Shown here: piece by piece, positions 24,122 to 33,132 of the stretch
Layout of the letters: every line of letters begins with the position of its first letter
How positions within the stretch are numbered: the stretch's first letter is position 1
Assembly: GCF_003386865.1 (NCBI RefSeq)
Contig: NZ_QTUA01000001.1
Span: 1,240,001 to 1,304,000 of the forward strand
Reading direction: 5' to 3'
DNA length: 64,000 nucleotides
DNA from: Calidifontibacter indicus
Lineage (GTDB): Bacteria; Actinomycetota; Actinomycetes; Actinomycetales; Dermatophilaceae
Translations under genes and position numbers: made by a program
The notes under the pieces: model-generated
What the model was told of the DNA's origin: nothing
The model's database searches: none
Seen by the model: the letters and a program-made list of their open reading frames with translations, nothing else

Positions 24122-25507
24122 TCAGTAGATCGGGTGGTGCGCCGCGAGCACCCGATCCGGGTCGACCCGCTCTCGCACCGCCCGCAGCCGGGCGAAGTCG
24201 CCGGCCGAGTAGCCGGTGCCCACCTGGCTCTCCCCGTGGTTGAAGCTGGGGAAGCTGCGCTCGTTGGTCCACGGGGTCATGGCCCGGCGCACCGACTGCC
24301 CGGCAGCCTGGCCGGCGGCCGCCGCTTCGGGGAAGGGCGCGATCGCGCAGGCGAACATCGCGAACGAACCGGGGAGCGCCGAGATCGCACCGCCGTGCTC
24401 GGGCGAACGCCCGATCGCGCCGCCGAGCTGCCGCAACTCCAGGAAGGTCAGCGCGCACTCGGCCGACGGACCCACCTCCTGCAGCAACGCGCGCACCCCT
24501 TCCTCACCGAGCTCGTCGAGGATCGCCCCCTGCGCGACACTCGGCGTGGGTTCCGGCGGGTCCATGTGCACGTCGGTCAGGACGGTCGTCGGCATGTCGG
24601 CGAAGGTGTCCATCTCCGGCGCGACCGCCCGCAGCGGCGCGAGCACCGCCGCGGCATCCTCGGAACTGCCGAGCACCGCCCCGTCGATGACCACGATCCG
24701 GCGACCGGACAGGAACGGCGGCAGTTCGGGCAGCGGCGGAAAGCGCATGATCCGCAGCGAGGTGGTGACCTCCTCCGGGGCGGTCTTCGCCCACGTTGCC
24801 CAGGTGCGCAGCACCGGGTCGGCGTGCCCGATGTCCCAGAGCATCATCCCGGCGTGCACGGTCGCGAGCGGAAACAACTCCATCTCCACCGCGGTGACGA
24901 TGCCGAAGTTCGCCCCGACCCCGCCGCGCAGCGCCCAGAACAGCTCGGGGTCGCTCTCGGCGTCGACACGCATGAGTTCGCCTGCCGCAGTGACGAGTTC
25001 GATCACCCGCACACTGTTGGCCGCCAGGCCGTACCGGCGTCCGTAGAAACTGAGACCACCGGCGAGCGTGTAGCCCACGACGCCGACGTCGGCCGCCGAA
25101 CCGTGCAGCACCATGAGCCCGTGCTCGGCCGCTGCGCCGATGACGTCGGCCCAGATGGCGCCGCCGCCGATGCGCGCCAGGCGTCGCGGAGCGTCGATGT
25201 GCACCTCGGTCAGGCGACCGGTGCGCAGCAGCACGACGTCGGAGAGGTCCTGGTGGTGCACCAGGGGAGCCGCGGCGTGCCCCGTGGTCTGCGGCGCGAT
25301 GCGCAGCCCGAGGCCGACGACGGCGCGCACGATCGCGGCGACCGCGGCGGCGTCGCCGGGTTCGGCGACGGCCACCGGGGCCTGCCGCACCGCGAGGTCC
25401 CACGGGGTGGTCAGGGCGTCGTACTCGGGGCCACCCGGTAGATGGACGACGCCGGGGAATTCGGCCTGCAACGAGGAGGCCGAGGAATGGACGGATGCGA
25501 TGGTCAT
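24122..25507 (-). CDS. FAD-linked oxidase (berberine-bridge-like)
   Basis: 461 residues; ATG at 25507-25505. The PF01565-type FAD-binding domain fills residues ~35-200: PVAVAEPGDAAAVAAIVR, RIAPQTTGHAAAPL (the position of a flavin-linking His in this family), GGGAIWADVIGAAAEHGL and VGYTLAGGLSFYGRRYGLAANSV. The C-terminus carries a BBE-type segment (SFPSFNHGESQVGTGYSAGDFARLRAVRERVDPD). These enzymes oxidise alcohols, sugars or alkaloid-like substrates with O2; the substrate is unknown. No signal peptide. The divergent LuxR gene 175 bp away is probably its regulator. Confidence 0.88.
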   Translation of the reverse strand: MTIASVHSSASSLQAEFPGVVHLPGGPEYDALTTPWDLAVRQAPVAVAEPGDAAAVAAIVRAVVGLGLRIAPQTTGHAAAPLVHHQDLSDVVLLRTGRLTEVHIDAPRRLARIGGGAIWADVIGAAAEHGLMVLHGSAADVGVVGYTLAGGLSFYGRRYGLAANSVRVIELVTAAGELMRVDAESDPELFWALRGGVGANFGIVTAVEMELFPLATVHAGMMLWDIGHADPVLRTWATWAKTAPEEVTTSLRIMRFPPLPELPPFLSGRRIVVIDGAVLGSSEDAAAVLAPLRAVAPEMDTFADMPTTVLTDVHMDPPEPTPSVAQGAILDELGEEGVRALLQEVGPSAECALTFLELRQLGGAIGRSPEHGGAISALPGSFAMFACAIAPFPEAAAAGQAAGQSVRRAMTPWTNERSFPSFNHGESQVGTGYSAGDFARLRAVRERVDPDRVLAAHHPIY

Positions 25508-25682
25508 GTGCCGACCGCTGCCTTTCGGTTCGTGAGTGGTGAACATCGTCAACGATCCGGCCGGTGACCCACCGGCCACCATCCCGCGCGGTCGGGTGGT
25601 TGCGGCACCGCGTGCGCGGGGGCACACGCACCCCCAGAACATTGGGATAGCGGCGACGCCCCGATCGACGCACACTGGGGGT

Positions 25683-26798
25683 ATGGTGCCCGCCCTGATG
25701 GCCACCCGCGTCATGCGGGACGTTGACGTGCTCTCCCGCGCCGGTCTCGATCTCGAGACCTTCCTCGACGAGGCAGCCGACTCGATCGCGCGCGCCATCC
25801 CGCACTCGGCCGCCTGCCAGTCGTCCCTCGACCCGAGCACCCTGCTGCTCACCGGCACCTTCAAGACCGGACGGCTCAAGGGGTTCGACGAGCAGGACCA
25901 CCAGTGGGGGCTGGTGGAGTTCGGCACCCGGGAGGAGTCGTCCTTCGAGGCGCTCGCGCACGCCGAGGTGCCGGCGATGGCGGTGCAGTTGCAGTCGCCC
26001 GACTCGCGCCGGCTGGCGGGGTTCCTGCGACCGGTCTACGGGTTCGGCGACGAGTTGCGGGTCATCGCGCGCGACGGCAACGCCGCCTGGGGTGGCATCG
26101 CCTTGCACCGCGACGTCGGCGAACCGCACTTCACGCAGGACGACGTGGATCTGGGCGCCGCCCTGTCGCCGCTGCTCGCGCGGGGCATCCGCTCCGGCAT
26201 CCTCACCGCGGTCGTCAACGCTCCGGCGGTCATCGCCGGGCCCGCCGTCATCGTCGTCGACGCCGACGACCAACCGGTGATGGTCAGCGAGGCGGCCGAG
26301 GTGCGGCTCGGCGAGCTCATGATGTCGCCGGACGGTGTCAGCTCGGCGGCCATCGTCTCCGGCCTGATCGGCGCGGCGCGCCGGTACTCCGCCGGCGAGA
26401 TCGACCGTCCGCCGCGGTGCCGGGTGCGCGGCGCGAGTGGCACCTGGCTGGTGCTCTACGCCACCACCATGCAGGGCCGCGACGGCGCTCGCGGACAGGT
26501 CGCCATCACCATCGACGAGGCCAGCCCACCCGAGATCGTGCCGCTCGTCATCTCGGCGTTCGACCTCACCGAACGCGAGCGGGACGTCGTGCAACGGGTG
26601 ATCCAGGGCCTGGACACCAAGGAGATCGCCGCCGCGATGTTCCTGTCGACCTACACCGTGCAGGACCACCTCAAGTCGGTCTTCGAGAAGGCCGGCGTGC
26701 ACAGTCGTCGCGAGCTGATCGCCCGCATCTTCTTCGATCAGTACGTGCCCCGGATGAACTCACCGCTCGGCCCGGACGGCTGGTTCGCCTCGTCCTGA
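25683..26798 (+). CDS. LuxR-family regulator with N-terminal GAF-like sensor
   Basis: 371 residues. The C-terminal LuxR helix-turn-helix is clear at about 300-360: FDLTERERDVVQRVIQGLDTKE, then AMFLSTYTVQDHLKSVFEKAGVHSRRELIA. The N-terminal ~200 residues look like a GAF-type sensor (VDVLSRAGLDLETFLDEAADSIARAIPHSA); no phosphoacceptor receiver is visible, so it should respond to a ligand directly. Start ambiguous: ATG 25683, or ATG 25698 (MATRVMRD). The CTGGGGG just before 25683 is also the right half of a dyad with CCCCCAG at 25631-25637, a possible binding site controlling the divergent FAD oxidase. Confidence 0.87.
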   Translation: MVPALMATRVMRDVDVLSRAGLDLETFLDEAADSIARAIPHSAACQSSLDPSTLLLTGTFKTGRLKGFDEQDHQWGLVEFGTREESSFEALAHAEVPAMAVQLQSPDSRRLAGFLRPVYGFGDELRVIARDGNAAWGGIALHRDVGEPHFTQDDVDLGAALSPLLARGIRSGILTAVVNAPAVIAGPAVIVVDADDQPVMVSEAAEVRLGELMMSPDGVSSAAIVSGLIGAARRYSAGEIDRPPRCRVRGASGTWLVLYATTMQGRDGARGQVAITIDEASPPEIVPLVISAFDLTERERDVVQRVIQGLDTKEIAAAMFLSTYTVQDHLKSVFEKAGVHSRRELIARIFFDQYVPRMNSPLGPDGWFASS

Positions 26799-26871
26799 CG
26801 TGGTTCGGGCGGGCCCGTGCGGTTGATACGCTCAGCCCGCACTTTCGGCGCGATTCCAGGAGCAGACACAA

Positions 26872-27402
26872 GTGGTGGACTTCAACGAGGCCTTCGGACC
26901 GGGCGATGTCGACGGCGGCCTCATCAACGTCGTCGTCGAGATCGGCAAGGGCAGCAGCCTCAAGATCGAGTGGGACCGCGAGAACAAGGTGATGAAGCTC
27001 GACCGCGTCGAACCGGCGATCTTCGCCAAGCCGACCAGCTACGGCTTCATCCCGCAGACCCTCGACGAGGACGGCGACGAGCTCGACGTGCTGATCCTCA
27101 CCGACGAGCCGCTGCCGACCGGCCTGGTGATGGAAGGCCGCGTCATCGGCGTCATGAAGTTCGTCGACGACGGTGAGGTCGACGACAAGGTCGTCGTCGT
27201 GCCGTCCGACGACCGCAACACCGGCGACGCGATCACCTCGCTCGACCAGGTGCAGCCGCAGCTGATCAAGCAGATCGAGTTCCACTTCAACAACTACAAG
27301 GCGCTGAAGAAGCCGGGCTCCACCAAGGTGGAGCACTGGGGCGACGTCGCGGAGGCCATCGAGGTCATCCACGAGTCGATCCAGCGCTGGAACGACAAGT
27401 AG
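26872..27402 (+). CDS. ppa: Inorganic pyrophosphatase
   Basis: 176 residues; GTG start at 26872 with AGGAG upstream (a second GTG follows immediately). It hydrolyses cytosolic PPi to drive biosynthesis. Family I motifs: the INVVVEIGKGSSLKIEWDRENKVMKLDRV opening, YGFIPQTLDEDGDELDVLIL with the metal-binding Asp cluster, the later DDKVVVVPSDD, and KALKKPGSTKVEHWGD. Short actinobacterial size. The following membrane-protein gene begins 2 bp after its stop, so the three genes may be co-transcribed. Confidence 0.96.
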   Translation: MVDFNEAFGPGDVDGGLINVVVEIGKGSSLKIEWDRENKVMKLDRVEPAIFAKPTSYGFIPQTLDEDGDELDVLILTDEPLPTGLVMEGRVIGVMKFVDDGEVDDKVVVVPSDDRNTGDAITSLDQVQPQLIKQIEFHFNNYKALKKPGSTKVEHWGDVAEAIEVIHESIQRWNDK

Positions 27403-27404
27403 GA

Positions 27405-27914
27405 ATGAGCTACCCCGACGGGCCGGCGGCGCTGTTGCAGCGCGAGCCGGCCCATCGTGTGTCACCCCGGGCGAAGGTGATGTGGACGATCTCCGAAGCG
27501 ATCGGGGGCGTGATCATCGCCGGACTCGCGTTCTGGCTGTGGACCCGCGACTGGATCCCGGCGCCGTGGGACACCGTGCTGCTCGTGCTCACCGTGGTCG
27601 AAGCTGCCGTGAGCATCGTCGTCGTGCCGCAGTGGCGCTTCCGGGTGCACCGCTGGGAGATCACACCCGAAGCCGTCTACACCCAGCACGGGTGGCTCAG
27701 CCAGGAACGTCGGGTGGCGCCGATCCCACGGATCCAGACCGTCGACACCGAACGCGGACCACTGGCCCAACTCCTGCGGCTGTCCACGGTCACGATCACG
27801 ACTGCGTCGTCGAGGGGCGAACTCAGGATCGCCGGGCTGGAACGCGCCGACGCCGACCGCATCGTGGCGGAACTGACGACGATCGCCGCGGCCGACGGCG
27901 GCGACGGCACATGA
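27405..27914 (+). CDS. Bacterial PH-domain membrane protein (YdbS-like)
   Basis: 169 residues. A short N-tail, two membrane helices (about 24-42 and 49-64) and then a bacterial pleckstrin-homology domain (bPH2, formerly DUF304) from ~65: WRFRVHRWEITPEAVYTQHGWLSQERRVAPIPRIQTVDTERGPLAQLLRLSTVTITTAS. The RI(Q)TVD...GPL(A/L)..LGL pattern is diagnostic of YdbS. It overlaps the next bPH2 gene by 4 nt (ATGA); the ydbS-ydbT pair probably forms one complex of unknown function at the membrane. Confidence 0.9.
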   Translation: MSYPDGPAALLQREPAHRVSPRAKVMWTISEAIGGVIIAGLAFWLWTRDWIPAPWDTVLLVLTVVEAAVSIVVVPQWRFRVHRWEITPEAVYTQHGWLSQERRVAPIPRIQTVDTERGPLAQLLRLSTVTITTASSRGELRIAGLERADADRIVAELTTIAAADGGDGT

Positions 27915-29458
27915 CCGACGAGCCGCCCGCGCGGTCGCAGGCACCGGTCGAGCCGACTCCCGCCGACGCGCAGTGGCACCGCCTCGACCCGCGGATGCTG
28001 CTCATCCATCCGGTGCGCGAGATCGTGCAAGCGGTGCCGTGGTTGTTCGGTGTGCTCATCGCCGGCAGCAGCTTCGGCGACGGTGAGCGGCAGTGGCTCT
28101 GGCCGTTGGTCGGTGCCGGCGCGGTCATTGGCTTCAGTGTGCTGCGCTGGTTCACCACCACCTATCGATTCACCTCCGAGCAGGTGCAGTTGCGCACCGG
28201 GCTGGTGCGGCGCAACACCCTCGCGGCCGCGACCGAGAAGGTGCGTGCGGTCGACGTGACCGCGCCCTTGCTGCACCGCCTGCTCGGTCTTGCGGCGGTC
28301 GAGATCGGAACGGGCGCGGGGGAGAAGGCGGTGAAGCTCGACGGGCTCGGTGCCGCCGAGGCGGCCCGGTTGCGCGCCGACCTGCTGCATCGCAGCGCCC
28401 CCACCGAAACCGCTGCGGCACAAGCAAACCCCGACGGTCGGGATGACCAGCCGGAGTACGTGGCGGCAGTCGACGATGTGCTCTACCGGTTCGAGCGCAA
28501 GTGGTTGCGCTACGCGCCGCTCGGCTTCGCCGGACTCGCCACCGCGGGTGTGGTGTTCGGATTCACGGTGCAGGCCGTCGACCAACTCGGCCTTCGGCCG
28601 AGCCGCGCCGACCTGCCGGGAGCACTGAACCGGGTGGAGGGCCTCGGCGTGCTCTTCCTGATCGCGCTCGTCGGTGTCGTGGCGATCGTCGCGGTGTCGT
28701 TCTTCTCGGTCGCCGGAGCGGCCCTCACCTACTACGGGTTCACCCTCGGCCGCGACCGGGCGGGACGCACGCTGCACCTGCGGCACGGACTGGTGACCAC
28801 CCGGTCGATCTCGCTGGAGGTGCGACGGCTGCGCGGGCTGGAGGTGCGCCGTCCGCTGCTGTTGCGCGCGGCCGGCGCCGCCCGGCTGAACGCCATCGTC
28901 ACCGGGGTGCAGCGCGGCGAGCCCAGCACCGCGGCCAGCACGCTGTTGGCGCCGTCGTCGCCGCTGCCGGTGGTGACCCGCACCGGCGACGCGGTGCTGC
29001 GGACGGCGGTCGTCGACCTACCGGTACAGCCGCACGGCGCCACCGCCACCCGGCGGCGTTACACCCGCGCGGTCGCGCCGGCGGCCGTGCTCGCGGCCGT
29101 CGGGCTCGCGCTCGGGCTGTGGCTCGACCTGCTGCTGTCGGGTGTGGTGCTCGCGGTCGTGCCGCTCGTCGGCGCGGTGCTGCTCGGCCGTTCCCGGGCA
29201 CGCATGCTCGGACACGCGGTGACCCCCGATTACCTCGTCACCCAGAGCGGGTCGCTCGCCGCCCAGCGCAGCATTGTCGCCCTCGACGGGACGGCGGCGG
29301 TCACCGTGCGCCGCAGCTTCTTCCAGCGGCGCGCGGGCATCGCCACGGTCGAGCTCGCGCTGGGTGCCGGGGCACAGGGCTACACCGTGATCGACCTACT
29401 CGACCCGCAGGCCGAGGCGCTCGCCGGTCACCTCCTCGAGCGGGCCCTGCGTCGCTGA
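27911..29458 (+). CDS. Bacterial PH-domain membrane protein with three bPH2 repeats (YdbT-like)
   Basis: 515 residues, ATG in the ATGA overlap with the YdbS-like gene. Three units of paired membrane helices plus a bPH2 domain: RFTSEQVQLRTGLVRRNTLAAATEKVRAVDVTAPLLHRLLGLAAVEI (~75-130); LGRDRAGRTLHLRHGLVTTRSISLEVRRLRGLEV (~278-330); and VTPDYLVTQSGSLAAQRSIVALDGTAAV (~435-490). It matches YdbT of Bacillus in length and layout. Function unknown; probably partners the preceding protein. It ends 9 bp before the convergent stop of pmt. Confidence 0.9.
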   Translation: MTDEPPARSQAPVEPTPADAQWHRLDPRMLLIHPVREIVQAVPWLFGVLIAGSSFGDGERQWLWPLVGAGAVIGFSVLRWFTTTYRFTSEQVQLRTGLVRRNTLAAATEKVRAVDVTAPLLHRLLGLAAVEIGTGAGEKAVKLDGLGAAEAARLRADLLHRSAPTETAAAQANPDGRDDQPEYVAAVDDVLYRFERKWLRYAPLGFAGLATAGVVFGFTVQAVDQLGLRPSRADLPGALNRVEGLGVLFLIALVGVVAIVAVSFFSVAGAALTYYGFTLGRDRAGRTLHLRHGLVTTRSISLEVRRLRGLEVRRPLLLRAAGAARLNAIVTGVQRGEPSTAASTLLAPSSPLPVVTRTGDAVLRTAVVDLPVQPHGATATRRRYTRAVAPAAVLAAVGLALGLWLDLLLSGVVLAVVPLVGAVLLGRSRARMLGHAVTPDYLVTQSGSLAAQRSIVALDGTAAVTVRRSFFQRRAGIATVELALGAGAQGYTVIDLLDPQAEALAGHLLERALRR

Positions 29459-29466
29459 CCGCTCGG

Positions 29467-31095
29467 TCACGACCAGGTCGGCAACCACATCCGCATGTGC
29501 CACACGTTGTAGGGCACGACCTCGGCGGTGTAGACCGGCCAGAAGAACACGAAGAGCGCCACCGCCAACACCACGTAGGTGCTCACCGCGATCATCCCGA
29601 ACCGCCGGCGGCGCGGATCGGCGTCCGGTGGGCCGAGCACGAGCCCGAGCACGAACACCACCGCCAGCACGACGTACGGCGAGAACGCCACGGCGTAGAA
29701 GGTGAAGATCGTGCGCTCCTGGTAGGTGAACCAGGGCAGCCACGCCGCCGCGATGCCGGCGAGGATCGCCGGTGCGCGCCAGTCGCGGCGCAACACCCAG
29801 TGGAAGATCAGCACGACCAGTGCGATGGTGCCGAGCCACCAGATGGCCGGGTTGCCGATCGGGTTGATCGTTTTGACGCACTTGGCGACTTCGCAGCCCT
29901 CGGTGCCCTTGGTCGGCCACTCCATGAAGAACAGGGTGGGCCGCGACTGGATCATCCACGACCAGGGGTTCGACTCCCAGTTGTGCGGACTCTTGATGCT
30001 GGCCGCGGAGTTGTACATGTCGACGTGGTAGTGCCACAGCGACCGCAGCGAGTCGGGCATCCAGGAGAAGAGCGAACTGTCCGGCGACAGACCGGTGTCC
30101 TTGTCGGCGGGGTTGAGCGTTGCCCACTGCCGGCCCCAGGCGTCCTTCGAGGCGAACCAGCCCCACCAGGTGACCAGGTAGCTGATCAGCGCGATCGGCA
30201 CCATGTAGATCATCGCCGGCACGGAGTCCTTGATGACCGTGGCGCTGATCCAGCGACGCACACCGACCGCGCGCCGCGCGCCGAGGTCCCACCACACGCT
30301 CATCAGGCCGAAGAAGACCAGGAAGAAACCGCCCGACCACTTGGTGGCCATGTCGAGGCCGATGCACAGGCCCGCCACCCAGCGCCACGGACGCAACCCG
30401 AGGAACGGCCCAGCCCAGGACGCGTCGTCCCACGTGCCCTCGACCTTCAACGCCGCGACCTTGTCGGCGAGGATCCGCCGGGTGCGTTCCCGGTCGGCGA
30501 GGAGGGCGACGAACGCGGCGAGCGCCCAGAACATCACCATGATGTCGAGGATCGCCGTGCGCGAGAGCACGAACTCCATGCCTTCGACGGCCATCAGGAT
30601 CGCCGCGACGGTGGCCAGGAGCGCCGACCGGAACAGGTGCCACGCGGCGCGTCCGGTCAGGTAGATCGCGATGGTGCCGAGCAGGCAGATCGCGAACCGC
30701 CACCCGATGCTGTTGTCGATGCCGAACAACCACTCGCCGGCGCCGATCACCCATTTGCCCAGCGGCGGGTGCACGACGAAGTCGGCCTCGTTGCCGTAGA
30801 CCCCCTGCTGCCAGTGGCCCATCGTGAACAACGAGTCGGCCGCCTTGGCGTCCTGCACGGCGGGGGTCGGCTTCATCTCGAAGCCGTACTCGATCATCGA
30901 CCAGCCCTGCTTGACGTAGTACGTCTCGTCGAAGACCAGCTGGTGCGGGCGGCCGAGCTGCCAGAAGCGCAGGAACCCGCCGATCACCGTGACGATCGCC
31001 GGGCCGAGCCAGGCCCACAACTTCTCCTGCGCCGTGCGGGGTCGCCCGAGCAGGCGACGCCGCAGCGCCGCGCGCTCATCGGTCAGGGAAGGCAC
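29467..31095 (-). CDS. pmt: Polyprenyl-phosphate-mannose protein mannosyltransferase (PMT family)
   Basis: 542 residues with about ten membrane helices. The catalytic loop 1 reads FLRFWQLGRPHQLVFDETYYVKQGW, with the essential Asp-Glu pair, followed by VVHPPLGKWVIGAGEWLFG. The large central loop and a four-helix PMT_4TMC end (WWLGTIALVVLIFHW onward to the closing VPYNVWHMRMWLP) match actinobacterial Pmt. It O-mannosylates secreted proteins on Ser/Thr using polyprenyl-phosphate-mannose. Ser/Thr-rich exported proteins in this window (Rpf, the LCP-type tail, the 962-residue surface protein) are possible substrates. Divergent from rsmI, a pairing conserved across actinomycetes. Confidence 0.94.
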   Translation of the reverse strand: MPSLTDERAALRRRLLGRPRTAQEKLWAWLGPAIVTVIGGFLRFWQLGRPHQLVFDETYYVKQGWSMIEYGFEMKPTPAVQDAKAADSLFTMGHWQQGVYGNEADFVVHPPLGKWVIGAGEWLFGIDNSIGWRFAICLLGTIAIYLTGRAAWHLFRSALLATVAAILMAVEGMEFVLSRTAILDIMVMFWALAAFVALLADRERTRRILADKVAALKVEGTWDDASWAGPFLGLRPWRWVAGLCIGLDMATKWSGGFFLVFFGLMSVWWDLGARRAVGVRRWISATVIKDSVPAMIYMVPIALISYLVTWWGWFASKDAWGRQWATLNPADKDTGLSPDSSLFSWMPDSLRSLWHYHVDMYNSAASIKSPHNWESNPWSWMIQSRPTLFFMEWPTKGTEGCEVAKCVKTINPIGNPAIWWLGTIALVVLIFHWVLRRDWRAPAILAGIAAAWLPWFTYQERTIFTFYAVAFSPYVVLAVVFVLGLVLGPPDADPRRRRFGMIAVSTYVVLAVALFVFFWPVYTAEVVPYNVWHMRMWLPTWS

Positions 31096-31180
31096 CCGGT
31101 GAGGGTATTACGCGCGGATGGGTGGAACGCCGTCCGGCTCGCTGGAGCGCCGACAGCGCCCGCGCAATACGCTGCCGTGC

Positions 31181-32017
31181 ATGGCCGAAGGAATCCTGAT
31201 CCTGGCAGCGACCCCGATCGGCGACCCGCGCGATGCCGCACCCCGGCTCGCGCAGGAACTGCTCGCGGCCGACATCGTCGCCGCCGAGGACACGCGCCGG
31301 TTGCGGCGTCTGCTCGACGCGCTCGGCGTGGAGCCGTCCGCCAAGGTGGTCAGCTACCACGAACACAACGAGGCGTCCCGGTCGGCCGAACTCGTCGACA
31401 CGGTCGCCCGCGGCGGACGCGTGGTGGTGGTGACCGACGCGGGGATGCCGTCGGTCTCCGACCCCGGCTACCGGGTCGTCGCCGAGGCCGTCGCGCGCGA
31501 CCTGCGGATCACCTGCGTGCCCGGGCCGTCGGCCGTGCTCATGGCGCTCGCGGTGTCGGGGCTGCCGGTCGACCGGTTCTGCTTCGAGGGCTTCCTGTCC
31601 CGCAAGGCAGGGGAGCGGTCACGCCAGGTGGCCGCCCTGGCCGACGAACGGCGCACGATGGTGTTCTTCGAGGCGCCGCACCGGCTGGCCGACATGCTCG
31701 CCGCCCTCGCCGAGGGGTTCGGCGGCGACCGCAAGGCCGCGGTCTGCCGTGAGCTGACCAAGACCTACGAAGAGGTGAAGCGCGGCGGGCTCGCCGAGCT
31801 GGCCGAGTGGGCGGTGGAGCACGCCCGCGGTGAGATCACGATCGTCGTCGCCGGTGCGCCCGCGGTGGCCGCCACCGTCGACGACTCCCTGCCGCGGGTG
31901 CTCGAACTGGTCGCGCAGGGCACCCGGCTCAAGGACGCCGTCGGTCAGGTGGCCCAGCAGACCGGGCTGTCGAAGAAGAAGCTGTACGACGCGGCGCTTG
32001 CCGCACGACACCCGTAG
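31181..32017 (+). CDS. rsmI: 16S rRNA (cytidine1402-2'-O)-methyltransferase
   Basis: 278 residues; ATG 31181 begins AEGILILAATPIGDPRDAAPR, the family start. It 2'-O-methylates C1402 of 16S rRNA in the ribosomal P-site. SAM-binding features of the tetrapyrrole-methylase fold: AAEDTRRLRRLL, VVSYHEHNE, VVVTDAGMPSVSDPGYRVVAEA and CVPGPSAVLMALAVSGLP; the C-terminal helical part KDAVGQVAQQTGLSKKKLYDAAL is typical. The last five codons and the TAG stop lie inside a perfect 72-bp palindrome. Confidence 0.95.
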   Translation: MAEGILILAATPIGDPRDAAPRLAQELLAADIVAAEDTRRLRRLLDALGVEPSAKVVSYHEHNEASRSAELVDTVARGGRVVVVTDAGMPSVSDPGYRVVAEAVARDLRITCVPGPSAVLMALAVSGLPVDRFCFEGFLSRKAGERSRQVAALADERRTMVFFEAPHRLADMLAALAEGFGGDRKAAVCRELTKTYEEVKRGGLAELAEWAVEHARGEITIVVAGAPAVAATVDDSLPRVLELVAQGTRLKDAVGQVAQQTGLSKKKLYDAALAARHP

Positions 32018-32072
32018 TAAAGGGAAGTGGTCGCTGCAGCGACCACTTCCCTTTACTACGGGTGTCGTGCGG
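32001..32072. terminator. Perfect 72-bp palindrome acting as bidirectional terminator
   Basis: Two 36-bp arms meet at CTGCAG with no mismatch and no unpaired loop. The left arm starts CCGCACGACACCCGTAG, covering the end of rsmI; the centre reads AGTGGTCGCTG/CAGCGACCACT. The right end lies 1 bp from the stop of the convergent small membrane-protein gene. Position between convergent genes and the stem size make a terminator role likely; its perfection and length exceed what termination needs. Confidence 0.85.
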
Positions 32073-32073
32073 G

Positions 32074-32400
32074 CTACTTCTGGTTGCACCACGGGTCGTA
32101 GGGCAACCGCAGGCTCGCGTCGGTGGGGTCGTCGGGGGAGTAACACACCCACACCGCGCGCCCCTGGAACTCGAAGGCGTCGGCGTCGACGGTGCCCTTC
32201 ACCGTGTGTGTGCCGGAGCCGACGCGATAGTTCACGGTGATTTGCAGGTCGCCGCCGTCGGCGGCGCGGGACGTGACGGTGCCTTCGGTCATCGATCGGT
32301 AGTCGGGCTGCTGCGAGTGCTGCCACCACCGGAACCCACCCCAGGCGAGCAGCACGATGCCCGCGGCCAGGAGTGCGAGCGGCAGGCGCGGGTTACGCAA
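32074..32400 (-). CDS. Small membrane protein, DUF3592-like
   Basis: 108 residues starting at a TTG (32400-32398) that overlaps the upstream stop by 8 nt. One N-terminal membrane helix (LPLALLAAGIVLLAWGGFRWW) is followed by an extracytoplasmic beta-rich region: EGTVTSRAADGGDLQITVNYRVGSGTHTVKG and VWVCYSPDDPTDASLRLPYDPWC, with two Cys that could form a disulfide. The pattern of a helix plus a VTVRYR.-like strand and a CYDPxDPs-type motif is that of DUF3592 proteins, which have no known function. Second gene of a two-gene unit. Confidence 0.7.
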   Translation of the reverse strand: MRNPRLPLALLAAGIVLLAWGGFRWWQHSQQPDYRSMTEGTVTSRAADGGDLQITVNYRVGSGTHTVKGTVDADAFEFQGRAVWVCYSPDDPTDASLRLPYDPWCNQK

Positions 32401-32992
32401 GGGCTTCGGAGTCGCGGCGTTTGCGGGCGAACCGGCGCACCCGTCGGATCATCCGCCACATCAAGTACGCGAGCAGCGCCAAACCGACGATCACCAGCAC
32501 CGGGATGAAGATCGCGACGAGCGAGAGCCCGACCGATCCGATGTCCTCGGCGGTGGAGACGAACGGTGCGCCCATGCCGAGGGACGCGGTGTTGATCACC
32601 GGGCGTGCGCTGGCCTTGCCGGCGTGCACGACGGCGGCGATGAGTCCGCCGCCGATCGCGGAGATCCACGGGTTGTCGGCCATGAACCCGGAGTTGTCGA
32701 GCGTTCCGGCCGACGCCGTCGCGGCAGCCACCACACCGCCGATCGTCGGGCGGACGGCGGTGCCGACGATGTCGTTGAGGCTGTCGACCGCAGGGATCTT
32801 GTCGAGCACCACCTCGGCGACCAACAGCAAGGTTGCGCCGCCGATCGCCCACGGCGACTCGATCCAGTCGAAGCTCGACGGCAGCGTGATGACATCGGTG
32901 AAACGTGCGATCAACGCCACCAACAGGAACGGCACGTACGCGTTCAGGCCGGCGGCGGCCGACAGGCCGGCACCGGTGAGTGCAGCGAACAT
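32393..32992 (-). CDS. DUF4126-family membrane protein
   Basis: 199 residues; ATG 32992-32990, beginning MFAALTGAGLSAAAGLNAYVPFLLVALIARF, the family hallmark. The body has four to five hydrophobic segments, including SPWAIGGATLLLVAEVVLDKIPAVDSLNDIVGTAVRPTIGGV and ISAIGGGLIAAVVHAGKASARP, then a basic cytoplasmic tail (MWRMIRRVRRFARKRRDSEALA). DUF4126 proteins are widespread small membrane proteins of unknown function. The stop overlaps the TTG start of the DUF3592-like gene. Divergent from metG. Confidence 0.85.
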   Translation of the reverse strand: MFAALTGAGLSAAAGLNAYVPFLLVALIARFTDVITLPSSFDWIESPWAIGGATLLLVAEVVLDKIPAVDSLNDIVGTAVRPTIGGVVAAATASAGTLDNSGFMADNPWISAIGGGLIAAVVHAGKASARPVINTASLGMGAPFVSTAEDIGSVGLSLVAIFIPVLVIVGLALLAYLMWRMIRRVRRFARKRRDSEALA

Positions 32993-33132
32993 CCTCGCAG
33001 ACCCTCCCGGGATCAGGTGACCGGCAAACCGCACCGGTCGGACAACCGTTCCGGCCAACGTAGACCCCCCGGGTCGGCATTCCGGGAATCCGGGCCGGAG
33101 ACCGGATTGTGACTCTCCTAGGATTGCCGATC

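Noticed and set aside
28501-31752. 1083-residue plus-strand frame through the PH-domain gene, pmt and rsmI
   Set aside because: It overlaps three well-supported genes in other frames and has no domain signature.
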